DNA of 64,000 nucleotides from Callorhinus ursinus (Eukaryota; Chordata; Mammalia; Carnivora; Otariidae): positions 730,924 through 794,923 of the forward strand of contig NW_020312904.1 of assembly GCF_003265705.1 (NCBI RefSeq), in the 5' to 3' direction. A program made the position numbers and the translations under genes. Below are positions 22,976-34,290 of the stretch, one piece after another. The notes under the pieces are model-generated. The model saw only the letters and a program-made list of their open reading frames with translations, was not told where the DNA came from and searched no databases. The first letter of the stretch is position 1; the number at the start of each line of letters is the position of its first letter.

Positions 22976-23412
22976 ACCCCAGGCCAAAGTGTGTCTGGAG
23001 TGAAATAACAAAGAAATAACAAAGAACAAAGAACACTAAGTCATTTCCTTTAAAATAAGGGCCCTTGACACTCTCAGGTTCCTCCGGAGGCTCCAGCTAA
23101 GGCAATGAGACAAATACTCAGTAATTAGTATAAATATTGGTGAAGCAAAGAAAAGACATCCTTTTACCTAATGACCTAACTGTACAGTAAGAAACCAAAA
23201 AAGTTATTTTACAAAAGAAAACTTAAAAAAAAAACTGACTAGAGTTGATCTAAAATTTTTGTAGAGGTTGCTGGATATAAGATAAATTTTCAACATCAAT
23301 AGCTATTCTTTGCATTAGCAATGAGCAGTAGGAAAGAAAACCAGGACAAAGTCTGGGTAGAATAAGCATGGGTTTGGTATTAAAAACATCTTTAGAAACA
23401 AATGGGAAGTTG
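22976..23412 (+). mobile_element. Ancient L1 ORF2 remnant, middle part
   Basis: 'gttgctggatataagataaa' followed by 'ttttcaacatcaatagctat' is the decayed form of a well-known L1 ORF2 stretch that encodes a GYKI-type segment. Plus orientation, no open frame. Confidence 0.6.
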
Positions 23413-23765
23413 TCTTTGTCAGTTGGGACTGCTGTAAGGGAGCATCGTAGCCTGGGAGGCTCAGACAACAGAAATGTATTTTCTCTTGGTTCTGGAGGCT
23501 GGAATTTCCAGACAGGGGCAAGCGGGGTCAGGTTCTGTTGAGGTCCCTCTGGCTCTCCTCACAGGGCTGTCCCTGGAGCGTGCCCCAAGAGGGAGAGCCT
23601 GTGGTTCCTGATTTTCTTGCAAGGACCCTCATCCCACCATAAGAACCCCAGCCTTATTCCTCAACTGCACTGATCACCCCCTAAATGTTCCACCTCCAAG
23701 CACATCCTGCTGGGCACTAGCACCTGAACGTATGGATTTGCGGGGACATCCTCAGCCCACAGCAG
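23413..23765 (-). mobile_element. Second MLT1-type LTR (ERVL-MaLR)
   Basis: Same orientation and general layout as the MLT1 at 22511 but more diverged: 'cagttgggactgctgtaagg', 'acaacagaaatgtattttct', 'cttggttctggaggctgg', 'cttgcaaggaccctcatccc' and 'ggacatcctcagcccaca'. Non-coding solo LTR inserted in the old L1. Confidence 0.7.
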
Positions 23766-23960
23766 AAGGGACCCCTTGTTCTTGGTCAGAAAATCCTAAT
23801 CAGAACAACAAAGTCAATTCTCCCACAGCTAATATATAAATTCCATGCAGTGTGGAAAGCCCAGCTGATTTCTTGTAAAGGTCACGTAGAATGACCTTGA
23901 AGCCCACATGGTGAAAGTAATGCCTCAGAACATCCGAGGAAATTATAGAGAAAACCAGTG
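23766..23960 (+). mobile_element. Ancient L1 ORF2 remnant, 3' part
   Basis: 'caaagtcaattctcccacag' and 'atatataaattccatgcagt' match the order of L1 ORF2 just downstream of the segment at 23270, so the copy resumes beyond the LTR. Confidence 0.5.
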
Positions 23961-24289
23961 GAGAAATGTTGAATCTTGAGGCACTCAGTCATGCAGGTGC
24001 CGTGGTAGGAAGCGGCTGTAAGCGTCCAGGAATGGACGCAGGTTCACAGGAGGTGATACGTGAGGAGGTCTATGTTGAGCGCATGACCTCGGATCCGTGC
24101 CATGTGAGCACGGGGAACGGGTGCCTACAAGTCCCTTCGGCAACAAACAATTCTGAGATCAGTCTGAGCCAGAGGTGGGGATCGTGACCTGGCACTTCTA
24201 GCTTCATTTCACCCCCGCGTATTCTTCCAGAAGAAGCCCGAAGTGCGGCCTCTCAGACAGCCGGCGGGAGAACTGTGTGCCTTCCCAGG
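23961..24289. other. Unique sequence, no recognised feature
   Basis: No gene or repeat that I can support. Confidence 0.4.
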
Positions 24290-24440
24290 CACTGAGGGGG
24301 AAGCTCCGTTAAGCCGTATACAGTGGTGCTTTTGTAATTTTCCAGCTCGACAGAAGGGGAGACATTTATAGAACTTTCTGTTAACTTTATGCATTTAAAG
24401 AACTATTAACTGCAAGTGGATTTGCATTTAAAGCTTGCTC
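24290..24440. promoter_or_regulatory. AT-rich island, candidate conserved non-coding element
   Basis: Short AT-rich block with 'tatgcatttaaagaactatt' and 'gatttgcatttaaagc' (octamer-like and homeodomain-like cores) next to GC-rich DNA. Inference only. Confidence 0.25.
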
Positions 24441-26195
24441 CCTATCCGTCTCCCCAGATGTGCCGGGTGAGAAAAGGTGGCGGGATGCAGGGCGGCCATG
24501 AGGAGCATGGGCTTTGCGGGTGGAAGCAGACCCGTGCTCTCCGCCGGGCGTCCTGCGGCATGAAAGGAGGGAGGGGACTGGCTCTATGTCCAGGTGCATC
24601 ACTTGCCTTCCGAGGGTCCTCGCTGGAGTGTCCGTGGATCGATGCCGTCTGCCTGGTCCAGAACGTGGCCCTGGGCCCTGGCCCGCTGCCGAGTGTCCCA
24701 GTGCTGCACCTGCTGGTGTGCTGGGGGAAGCTACCTGCAAGGCTCCCACGCCCCAGCATCCCACCCCTTCCCTCCTCAGGGTCCTGGTTCCTCAGCCCCG
24801 TCTCAGGAAATGCCATCTGTCCCCATTGTATGTGTATCTGTCCTTCCCCAGGATGCTGAGTAAGGACAACTCTGCGGGTGCCTGGCCCCCAGACCCTTTC
24901 TTCGCTTCCCCTGGCTTTGTCCCCCCTGGCCTCTCTCATCTACCAGTCTCAGGGCTCCCAAACCATCTGCGGGCCTCTCTCCCTGACTGCTACCTCGCTG
25001 CGAATCCTGCACTGGGCCTGGAGCATCTGGCTCACACCTCCAGGCGTCCGCACTGGGGAGGTCAGCTGAGGCCCACCCACCACCCTCCTTTCTAGACAGT
25101 CTCCCATTCCATCCTCCACTGACCTCCTGCTGCAGACCCTGGGCTGTGTCCCCAGCAATGCCCAGAGCGTTGGGCCTGTGGCCCTGGGCAGTTTCCACCT
25201 CACCTCCCGGACAACTCAGGCCGTTCCTAGCTGAGCAGAGAGGCCTCGAGTGGCTCAGGGGGTTCAGGTACAGCCAGAGGATGCAGAGAGCCAGAATCAG
25301 AGAAGAAAGCCGGGCCTTGTTGCTCCTTGCTGAGGGTTTGGATCCTGCCTTCTCAGTTCTGAGCCCTGCTCTCCTGTTGGAACCTGATTCCCACACGCAC
25401 AGGCCTTCCGGTCCCCGCTCTCCCCGTCGGCTGCCCTTCCATGGGTCACATGGCTGGCCACACCATCATTTCCTCTTCTCCGGGGCTCCCTGGGAGCAGG
25501 AACCATCTCTTCCTTGAGTTGAGGTCCAGGAACAGAAGATGCCGACATGGGCTTGGCACTGAGCAGGGGTGAGGAGTAGGGGGGAGCAGGAGGTGGGCAC
25601 GTCAGCTCCCCAGGCGCTCACTCTGGGACGGGCAGTCGTACCATCCCTAGATGTGGCAGCGCACTGATTTGCACTCCACGCCGTGGTGGTAGGTCCGTTT
25701 TCCCCTGACTCATCGATGAGAGGACGAAGCACACAGACTTAAACCACTTTCTAAGGCGACGTGTGATTAGCTGGGTTCACAAAATGTAGGGGTCCAGGGT
25801 GCCCCGTCCCCTGGATGCTGGCCGGTCTCCCTCCCATCCAGCGGGCTGTGCAAGTCCAGGGGGGTTCCTGAGATGACATCTTTGCATCCACTGTATAAGG
25901 TCTGTTTGTCTAGGGTCTGTGCTCCCCAGGCGGGGGTACCGGCTGCCAGAGTGGAGGAGGCCGCACACAGGCAGACAGGGTGTGGGGACTGTCCAGGGAC
26001 ACGGGGCGGCACACAGCCATCCCTGAAGCTCCGGGGACACCCAGGAGGTGCCCCTCCCGGCCCTGGCGAGGTGCCCTGAGTGGGGAAACCGAGGGAGGAA
26101 TCAGACGCTCTTCCCGCGGGAGGCAGGCAGGGTCCTTCCTCCTCCAGTCGGGATGGTGGGAGTCATTAGTGGGTCTGGCACTTCCAGAGCAAGAC
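24441..26195. other. GC-rich unique sequence, no recognised gene
   Basis: Frames of up to 197 codons run on both strands through 24400-25400 and overlap each other. Composition (Pro, Ser, Gly, Arg, Cys) fits chance. No repeat is recognised. Confidence 0.45.
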
Positions 26196-26485
26196 CTGGT
26201 TGATTAATAAGATTTGGTTCTGGTTTTCTTTCTGATCGTCTATTTTTTTTCTGCACAAATTCTCTGAATGACATGTAGATAAATTCTTGAAATTATTAGT
26301 GTTCCCCTTGAGACAAGATTTTATCATCTCACCTATTTAACTAATTTATTAGTTACAATTACAACTCAAAATGGCACCAACTCTGGCATCATCAAAAACT
26401 ACATTTCAATTATTCATTGAGACTTTAATTAAGAAACCCCACTAAATTAATAAAAACCTCAGAATGAAAGTGATGAAGAAGACAC
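26196..26485. promoter_or_regulatory. TAAT-rich island, strong candidate enhancer
   Basis: An AT-rich 290-base block dense in homeodomain cores: 'ttgattaataag' near 26200, paired inverted cores 'actaatttattagt' near 26340, 'gactttaattaag' near 26421 and 'actaaattaataaaa' near 26441. It is non-repetitive and stops sharply against GC-rich DNA on both sides. This is how conserved developmental enhancers usually look. Function and conservation are inferred. Confidence 0.38.
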
Positions 26486-27094
26486 GGAAAGTCTCGATCG
26501 GCTTTCCTTCTGTCGCAGAGACTAAGTTCCCTGCTACAAGCCACCGGGCGGGCTCCTCCTCGAGGATGGCGCAGACAGCCCCGGGGTGCTGCGGGCCGTG
26601 GACACGCTCGCCTGGAGTGCCGTGACCTGCGGCGTCTCCCACCTGCACGAGGAGGACAGAGGCCTAAGCTGTTAGGGGTGCAGCAACCACAGCCGAGTGG
26701 GCAGGAACCTGTGGGATGGAGCTGGGCCCCGTGCAGCAGGGTACCAGGAGAGGGCTTGATGGGCATGCACTGGACTAGGCCACCATCCCGTTTCTCTGTC
26801 CTGGAGAAAGGCAGCTTCCGGAAAGCTCCGTGCCCAGTGGTCACCTGCAGAGCCCAGGTGTCGCAGTGGCAGGGTGGTGCTGACACTGGTGCTGATATGG
26901 GTCCCCACCTCTCAGCACCTGGGCCTGCAGGCTCCTTCCACTGGTGGGAGGTGCGTCTGCCACGGGACTACCTCCTGTCTCTCAAATGCCCTGCCTCAAA
27001 GCCAGTGAGGAAATGCAGGTCCGAGCAGGAAGGAGAGGCCTGCGCTGACCAGTTGCAGGGAAGGTGCACACCAGCTCCACTGCTGGGTCTAGTC
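26486..27094. other. Unique sequence, no recognised gene
   Basis: GC-rich. A protein-like but unrecognised frame at 26558-26672 is too short to call. Confidence 0.4.
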
Positions 27095-27326
27095 TTCTTT
27101 TTTTTTTTAATTTTTTTATTGTTATGTTAACCACCATATATTACATCATTAGTTTTTGATGTAGTTTTCCATGATTCATTGTTTGTGCATAACACCCAGT
27201 GTTCCACGCAGAACGTGCCCTCTGTAATACCCATCACCAGGCCAACCCATCCCCCTACCCTCCTCCCCTCTAGAACCCTCAGTTTGTTTCTCAGAGTCCA
27301 TCGTCTCTCATGGTTCGTCTCCCCTG
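27095..27326 (-). mobile_element. 5'-truncated carnivore L1, 3' end only
   Basis: Poly-T at the left, then 'attgttatgttaaccaccat', 'catcattagtttttgatgta', 'taacacccagtgttccacgc' and 'ccctctagaaccctcagttt'. This is the carnivore L1 3' UTR in reverse, the same sequence type as at 36478-36760. The copy breaks off at about 27326. I find no clear target-site duplication. Confidence 0.9.
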
Positions 27327-28468
27327 GTCACCGTTCACCAGGTGGGTGAGCACAGAAGAGGGTCTGGGGGCAGATGTGCCGGACGGCCAGGGAGGCCCTG
27401 TGAAGTCGGGGGACTCACCCACGTGGTGGGGGGATTCCTTTCCACGGTGGCACCCACCGAGAGGGCGTGCGCGTGCACGTGGGTCACTTTCACGTGTCTG
27501 CGTGTGTCAGAGGATCCGGTTCTTTTCCTCGACTGTGTTATCTTATGGTAGAAATTAACAGCCAAGGTTGTAAGTAGCTGAGCGCAGTCGTAACTGGTGG
27601 ACACAGGACGTGGAAGTGGATGAGGGCCTCAGGCTCCCACGTGGTGCTCAGGGGTCGTCCCGAAGCTAAGGCCGAGGGCAGGTGTGCCGGGCAGCAGCTC
27701 AGGGAACCTTCCCGCAGGAGGTGGGCATGCCCATGCTCCTGCTGCCAACGGAGGGCTCTAGCCCCGTGTGCTGGGGCCCTAGAGCCGGGGCCCCCACCCC
27801 TAGAGGATGGGCCCCCACCCTACGGCCCTGGGCAGCATCGGGGAGCCAACTCCTGGGCTGACCTGGGGCCATGGGTCTGGGTGCAGCTGTGGGGCTGTGG
27901 TGGACGGGAGCTATTCGAGGGGCCCTGGAGAGTCGAGAGTAGGGGGCTCTCTCAGCAAGTGTCCCGCTGGAACCCACTGGGCTCCCATCCTGGCTAACGG
28001 TTCCCTGGGAAGCACGGGAGCGGAGACAGGGCCCCCTGGGGCTATGAGGCAGATTTGGGAGCTCATGTGAATACAGTTGACACTTTCCACATGATTTACG
28101 GGATGTTTTGGGCATGTGACAGGTGTTATGATAAATGGGACGTGTATACATATTCACTCCTAGTGGAGAGACATCACGTGTCCTGCAGAAGAGGAAATGA
28201 GCACATTCACCGATCCGCCCCGCTAATCCGCCCCCACCGCTAATGACCCTCACCCAAGGTCAGGCCTGGGCAGAGGGGCGTAGCCTGTGCGGAGCGACCT
28301 CTTCCCATCACCTCACCAGACCCAGGGAAGGCCCGGATGCACGTCCATGGCCCGGGAGTTTCATGCCACTTGAGGGGACGTGGGATGCCGTGGATGCCAG
28401 CAGGGCGGGAGGCAGCAGAGGAGAACCAAACCCTCCCGAGCAAGAGGCTCCCGGGTGTCATTTCCAGG
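27327..28468. other. GC-rich unique sequence, no recognised gene
   Basis: Frames on both strands at 27620-28253 overlap one another. No repeat or domain is recognised. Confidence 0.4.
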
Positions 28469-28690
28469 CTTTATCGAGAGATCTTGAAAAATTGAAGAAC
28501 AAAGAATTGATGTGAGATTAATTCATTGCACTTCTGTGCTTGTCAGAATATTACGAGTGCTGGCTGCCAGTTAATAATGCATCTTTATGTAATATCATTT
28601 ATTTCATTGTTCTTAACTCAGGGCATTCTAGCACTGAAGCCAATGTACTATATTTAATTATTTATTAATAAAACACAGACAGGACATGAG
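28469..28690. promoter_or_regulatory. TAAT-rich island, candidate enhancer
   Basis: AT-rich, non-repetitive block with 'gtgagattaattcattgc' near 28511, 'cagttaataatgcat' near 28568 and 'atttaattatttattaataa' near 28653. The sharp GC-to-AT change at the left edge resembles other islands in this window. Function is inferred. Confidence 0.33.
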
Positions 28691-30035
28691 ACAATAGGAG
28701 CAGCATTCACCATCCAGTAATAGTAGGAAAGGATATCACCCTACATCTCCTAATATCTATGCAGAAAAATAAAATACGTGCAAGTCTTCCGGTGGGGGGG
28801 CAGCAAACTCTTCATCAGAGGGTGTTAGAGACAAGGATGGTAGGTTTTATCTGTATCTGTTAGGATTTTCCTGAGCACATGTGCACACACATATGCACAA
28901 ACATGCACGTGCGTACACACCACATCTGATGATCCCGTTATCCAGGGACAATCCCAGAACAATCCTTGAATTGCCCCTAAGAGATTCTTGGTCGAGGTTT
29001 TTTTCTGCCTCTGCTGGGCCCCCCAGTGATAACAGCCTTTGGTTCCAGAGCAGTTCACATTATCATTACGTAGGTAAGATCATCAGGAGCACCCTCTGAC
29101 AACATAAATTTAAACCCAAAGAAATGTCATCCAGACACTGAGCCATAATCTTTCTGCCACTCTCCGATGCTCAGAGATTTGAGGTCAGCGCCTGGTGGAC
29201 ACTCCCCCCCCCCCACCGCCCAAGAAAACTATTTCTTCTTCTTGAACATTCTTCAAATATTTGAAGGACTTTTTCAAGTATCCTCTTAATCGTTTCTCTC
29301 TCTCTCTCTCATTTTTTCTGAGCAGGGTAAACCTGGCCCCATCAATACTTTCCTCAAGAGCCACAGATCCCAGGTGCTCTAACTTCCTCAGACCTTAGCA
29401 AACATTACTGAGTGTGCTGAGGAAGTTCCAGTGAACAAACAGCTAGAGCCCTGCCCTGCATGCAACTCACCTTCCAGGGAGTGCATACGCTGCCCCGGTG
29501 CTCCCTGTGCCACCACCTACCTGCCATGGTCTGCCCTTGGACGGCTCTGTTGGGGTCCAGGTGGAATGTCACCTCACCACCCTGACTTTTAAATGTTTGT
29601 TAACAGCTCACACTTACCTGAGTCTTTCTGCTATTCTCTGGGCATCGTATCCTTATCTTTAAAGCAAACTTGTTAGATTTTGTTTTTTTGTACTTTTAAA
29701 GTTTCCTTGTTGACATAAATGAAGTAATGCATAAGGATACATTCTTCAAGCTCTTGAGTGTTCTTCTCCAGCTTGGGATCAGAGAAGATTGACTAGAGCT
29801 AAGGGAGAGTAGACCCTGTCCAGCCCTACACACTCATATCATAAGGAGCAAATGGGCGGGTGAAGCACAAAAGCATTTCATTCATTCATTGCAATGATTT
29901 TATTTTTGTTGTAGACACCTTCTTTCCTGTAAATTCTTTTATTGAATAGCATACTTTTAATGATTGATCATGTTCTCTGACTCCCAATTCTTTGTCTCTG
30001 CTCAGCCTCCTGGTACATCCATTAATTCATTATTT
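28691..30035. other. Mixed unique sequence with small low-complexity tracts
   Basis: A CA/TG-rich mosaic lies at 28865-28925, a poly-C run at 29205-29217 and a CT run at 29296-29313. Part of 29390-29480 resembles an old LINE2/MIR-type repeat ('gtgaacaaacagctagagcc'), but weakly. No gene. Confidence 0.35.
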
Positions 30036-30280
30036 TATTCAACAAAATATTTTAACTTTTTATTATAAAAGATTTCAAAGACTAGAAGAAAAGTATTATA
30101 AATGCCAATGTATATACCACCTTTATTAAAAAAATTGTGCCGATATTTCTTCATCTATTTCTTCAAAGATTTTTCTCAAATATTTTAAAGCATATTCTAG
30201 ACATCATGTTATTTCAACCACAAACACTTCATTATGCATCTTTATTTAAAAGGAGACACACACACATACAAACGATTATT
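30036..30280 (-). mobile_element. Ancient L1M-type fragment, left part
   Basis: 'ccaatgtatataccaccttt', 'tattttaaagcatattctag' and 'acatcatgttatttcaacca' give the block order of a common ancient LINE 3' region. The same element resumes at 30609 past the tetranucleotide array. Confidence 0.55.
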
Positions 30281-30608
30281 TGTCTATCTATCATCTATCC
30301 ATCCATCCATCTATCCTCCTATCCATCATCCATCCATTCATCATTCTATCCATTATCCATCAATTCATCATTCTATCCATTATCCATCCATCCATCCAAC
30401 CATCCATCCATCCAACCATCCATCCATCCATCCATCCATCCATCCATCCATCCATCCATCATCCATCCATTCATCATTCTATCCGTTATCCATCCATCCA
30501 TCCATCCATCATCCATCCATCCATCCATCTATCCATCCATCCATTCATCATTCTATCCATCATCAATCTATCCATCCATCCATTCATCCATCCATCCATC
30601 CACCCACC
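30281..30608. repeat. (ATCC)n tetranucleotide array
   Basis: About 330 bases of 'atccatcc' with recurring interruptions of the type 'attcatcattctatccatta'. The interruption pattern repeats several times, pointing to unit-level duplication besides slippage. It lies within an old LINE fragment. Confidence 0.97.
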
Positions 30609-31545
30609 TCTTAAAAAGTGATACTATTATCACACCTAACAAGGTCATGGTAATCCTTTGATGTTTTATAATTTCCAATCCATATTCAAATTTCCCTGTT
30701 GTATCCAAGGGTTTTTTCAGAGTTGGTTTATTCCTTGAGTTTGGTGGCTACACATTTTCAGGCATTTACTTTCCAGAATGGTTATCTTCCATATATACCA
30801 TTAATTTGTTGGAGAAACTGGTTTCTTTTGATTTGTCCCTCTCTCCGTGTTTCGTGTAAACTGCTAGATGGAGGCTTGATCCGATTCTGGTTTGATGTTT
30901 CAACGTGACTTCTCCACAAGGATACCCCTTGTTGCTACTATGTTGTGCCAGGAGGTACTTATGTCTCCCAATCTTAAGGTTGGGGGTCAGCCTGATGTCC
31001 CCCTCCAATCCTTTGAGGAATGTGAAAACAGCCATTCATGCTTGTTGAATAAATCCATCATGCCATTAAGAGTTGCAAAATGGTGATTCTCTAATTTAAC
31101 CCTACTTTTGAATAGTGGTTGGGATTTTTCTATAAAGAATAATTTTCTCTCATCAGTTTTAAACTAAATATGGGAAAGATAAACATTCAAACCCTTCTCT
31201 CTATTTCCAGGGTGAGCAGTTGGTTCCAGCAGCCACCCGATTTGACCATAAGGATACCCTTTGTGAGCATAATTGTGGCCAAATGAATTTTATATGTTTG
31301 ATGAGTTTCAATCATTGCAGTTGTTCTTCTGTATGATATTCTCATTGTTCCACATCAGGCCAGTGAGGACTTTTTCTCCAATGGATATCTTTAGGTAGGG
31401 GCTTAAAGTTTCATCAAATTTAGGGGGAAAAAAAGCCCAATTTCTTCAAATATTCTCTGTATCTCTTTTATTTGGGACTCTAGTTAAGAGTATGTGAGAG
31501 AGATGGATGTTGTACCACGGGTAATGGAAGTCACTTATTTTTTTC
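30609..31545 (-). mobile_element. Ancient L1M-type fragment, right part
   Basis: Continuation of the element at 30036: 'ctattatcacacctaacaag', 'ttcaaatttccctgttgtat', 'attaatttgttggagaaact', 'gaggcttgatccgattctgg', 'gccaggaggtacttatgtct' and 'gagtttcaatcattgcagtt'. Order is good but divergence is high. Subfamily and orientation are tentative. Confidence 0.6.
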
Positions 31546-31735
31546 CGTGTTTCTCTTTCCTCAGGATAATTGCTGTATCTCCAGGTTCCACTTCATTTAC
31601 TTCTGTTTGATCTGCTCATAATTCCATCCGGTGTGTTAGTCGCTGTGTTGCTGTGTTTGATTTTTTGTGGCTGCATTTGTTTCTTCTTTGTAGTTTGTTT
31701 CTTTGTTCATTATGACCACATGCTTTATTAAATCC
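31546..31735 (-). mobile_element. Possible old L1M sequence left of a SINE
   Basis: T-rich sequence in the style of the L1 3' region that continues at 31963-32110 beyond the SINE. Weakly supported. Confidence 0.4.
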
Positions 31736-31962
31736 TTAAACACATTTATTTTATTTTTTTAATGATTTAAAAAATATTTATTTGAGAAAAAGAGCGAGAA
31801 AGAGAGCGCACGAGCAGGGGGAGGGGCAGAAGGAGAAGCAGGCTCCCTGCTGAGCAAGGAGCCTGATGCGGGGCTCCATCCCAGGACCCTGAGACCATGA
31901 CCTGAGCCGAAGGCAGACGCTCACCCGACTGAGCCGCCCAGGTGCCCCTTTAAACACATTTA
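31736..31962 (-). mobile_element. Can-SINE with 13-bp target-site duplication
   Basis: Reverse-oriented carnivore SINE, body 31749-31948, with a degenerate poly-T/A-rich left end, GA-rich linker, and 'gagccgcccaggtgcccc' head. The exact duplication ttaaacacattta at 31736-31748 and 31950-31962 flanks it. Confidence 0.96.
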
Positions 31963-32110
31963 TAATAGCCATTTCAAAGCCTTTGCCTGAAAGTTACAAT
32001 GGCTCTGTCATTTCTGTGTAGTTTTCTGTTGACTGATTATTCTTGGAGTTTTAGGTGACATTTTCCTGCATTTTTACTAATTTCTGATGGGTTGCCTGGG
32101 ATTGTGATGT
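31963..32110 (-). mobile_element. Ancient L1M-type fragment
   Basis: 'agccatttcaaagcctttgc', 'gtgacattttcctgcatttt' and 'actaatttctgatgggttgc' follow the order of an old L1 3' region in reverse. Compare the weaker copy at 5111-5510. Confidence 0.5.
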
Positions 32111-32134
32111 TTGTGTCGATGACTGAGTTTTTCC

Positions 32135-32290
32135 ACAATTAATTATAGGACATTTACTTTGTGTAAGACACTGTTCCAGTAACTGGGGACATAGTAGTGA
32201 ATAAGCCAGCAACATCTCAGGTGTTCATAATGCTTTTTATATTGCAGGTGGGGAAGACACACCAAAGTAGACAGACGCAGCAATAATGCA
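32135..32290. mobile_element. Old LINE2/MIR-type repeat relic
   Basis: 'gacatttactttgtgtaaga', 'cactgttccagtaactgggg' and 'acatagtagtgaataagcca' form the hallmark block of a widespread ancient mammalian repeat. The exact family is uncertain. Confidence 0.5.
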
Positions 32291-32999
32291 GGTTACAGAC
32301 AACTTTTCCCTTATGAAGCGAAAATGTGCTTCATTTGCCAGGCTCCACGAACCATTGGGGAAAAATAAACACCAACAAGACTCAAAATCTCCATTGCACA
32401 AGGCAGACATTTGATGGACTAGCTTTCCACCACAATGAGCTAAGTTTACTATTAACAGAAGAAACACGGGAGATGTATGTACCACTCAGAAGTCCCCTCA
32501 CCTCCATGCTTCATTTTCTTCTTGGTCAAATTGAAAAAGCTCATAATTTCAAATTATAGTCCATTTTAGAGGACTCCTAGAAGCAGAAAGACACCGCAAA
32601 CCAACTTCTGGGCCTTTTGTTTTATGGGAACAGGAGGAGTGTGTGTAAGGTCAGCCAGGGCTGCTGGGGGGACTCCGACTGGGTCTTCAGGACTGGGCTG
32701 CTCCAGCCTCCAGCTCAGCTCTGCCTTCTGCCATGAGGAGCAGGTGAAGCACACTCTAGAGCTGACGCCTCCAGACCATTGTCCCAGGGTGCAGACCAGA
32801 GCCATCCCCCCACCTCCGTGAAGCCAGCGCCCAAAGCCGCTCCGTGTCCACACTGGGAGCTCTGTCCTGCGCCTGTGCTGGGGGCAGGGGCACCATCCGA
32901 AGCCAGGCTAGGACATGCCCCGGCGTTCACAGGTGCTGGCGTCACAAGGTTTGGGATCACATGATGGAAACAGTTGGTTCCCGTGCTCATGCATTGTGG
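32291..32999. other. Unique sequence, no recognised feature
   Basis: No supported gene or repeat. Frames in 32566-33011 on both strands overlap. Confidence 0.4.
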
Positions 33000-33845
33000 G
33001 CAAACCTGCACTCCGAGGAAAATCCAAAGATCTCGATACTTAAGTATTTACAGATGGGAAACAAAATTAGGTGAATTAACAGTTCAGCCAAGAAGATACG
33101 AATTGATTAATACAGTAAAAAGTAGCACACCCAGGTAAATCAAGTGAGAGTAGAAAACCATAGATTACAAGAGATGTATTAAGTAGGTTTTGTAAGTAAA
33201 TTAAATAACTATTTCTTTTAAAACACTAATAAAATAGATATAAGACTAGCAAATCTAATCAGGGGAAGTAAGAGTGAGACCATATACATTTGACGGATGT
33301 TAACAGAGGTTTTAACTACGCGAAGTGTGTACTCAGTAAGGGTTTGTAGGATTAATGGAAACATGTTTCAACGTAGAGCCCTCTGCACAACTGTTCAGCA
33401 ACAATTCTCAAATCTGAATGAAATGGTTAATCACCCAGGAAAACACCAATCACTGATATGGACTCAAAAAGAAATGTTTACACCACTTTGGTAAAATAGC
33501 TTGGCAGAAGATAAGCTCATGAAAATCAATAGATTTTCTTATACTAGAAGTAAAATACCAAGAAATAGAAATGAGGGAAATATATTTTGTTCACAACATT
33601 GGCAAAGCCAGTAAGATACATAAAGATTATCTTGAAGATGAACTACAAGGTCTCTGGAGGGAAAGGTGGTCTTATTACAGCAGGTAAGCCAGGCTCTCAG
33701 GTAATGGAAGGTGGCCTGTTGTTTTGGGGGATGCTGAATACCCTAACGCATCAACCCGTCGATCTTCACGGAAACTTTAATGTGCTTCCACTTAGATCTC
33801 TAGTAATCTTATTCAACGATCTTGGAGTTCACCCAGAAGAATAGA
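33000..33845 (+). mobile_element. Ancient L1/HAL1-type LINE remnant
   Basis: A-rich plus-strand sequence resembling decayed L1 ORF2: 'aatagatataagactagcaa', 'ggaaaacaccaatcactgat', 'gctcatgaaaatcaatagat' and 'acttagatctctagtaatct'. No usable frame. HAL1 is an alternative to L1M. Confidence 0.5.
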
Positions 33846-34060
33846 CTCCGGAATCGTGGAGAAAACTCTGAGAAGCACCGTGATTGGAATATTGCCCGAT
33901 GCGGGTAAGGTACTCCTCCTTCTCCACAGGAGGGCTCGGGCAGGGAAGAGCGGACCGGAGGCCACGGGGGGCTCAGAACCTCGTCTGCGGGGTTTGGCTG
34001 GCAGCACGGTGCCCCATCTGCACGAAGGCTTGTGTGGCCGTGGTGAGGGTGACGCCGCCC
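33846..34060. other. GC-rich unique insert between old LINE pieces
   Basis: A short CpG-containing segment with no recognised identity. Confidence 0.35.
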
Positions 34061-34290
34061 AGAAGCCAGCCTGGGGGGTTTTGTGTAAAAGCTGCAAATG
34101 ATCCTTAATGAGGCATTTAGAAGCCATGAAAGAAATATATTTTTGTTCAAATAGCAGTGAGAATCTTTTGATAGTTTGAATAAAGCCAATATGAAAATTA
34201 TATATAGCTGAAGTATTTTAATGCAAATGACAGATGTAGGATGACTATTTGCAAGCTCCAAGTAGCACACAATATTATTAGAATGCTGCC
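34061..34290. promoter_or_regulatory. AT-rich island, candidate conserved non-coding element
   Basis: 'gatccttaatgaggcattta', 'tgaataaagccaatatgaaa' and 'tattttaatgcaaatgacag' (octamer-like) within AT-rich, non-repetitive DNA. An old LINE remnant is possible since LINE pieces flank it. Confidence 0.25.

Noticed and set aside
26558..26672. Protein-like frame (plus) ending at a stop near 26672
   Set aside because: Only about 38 codons, no recognised similarity and no supported splice context. Too weak to call an exon.
30281..30608. Regular direct repeats that might suggest a CRISPR-like array
   Set aside because: The unit is a simple ATCC tetranucleotide in a mammalian genome, with no spacers.
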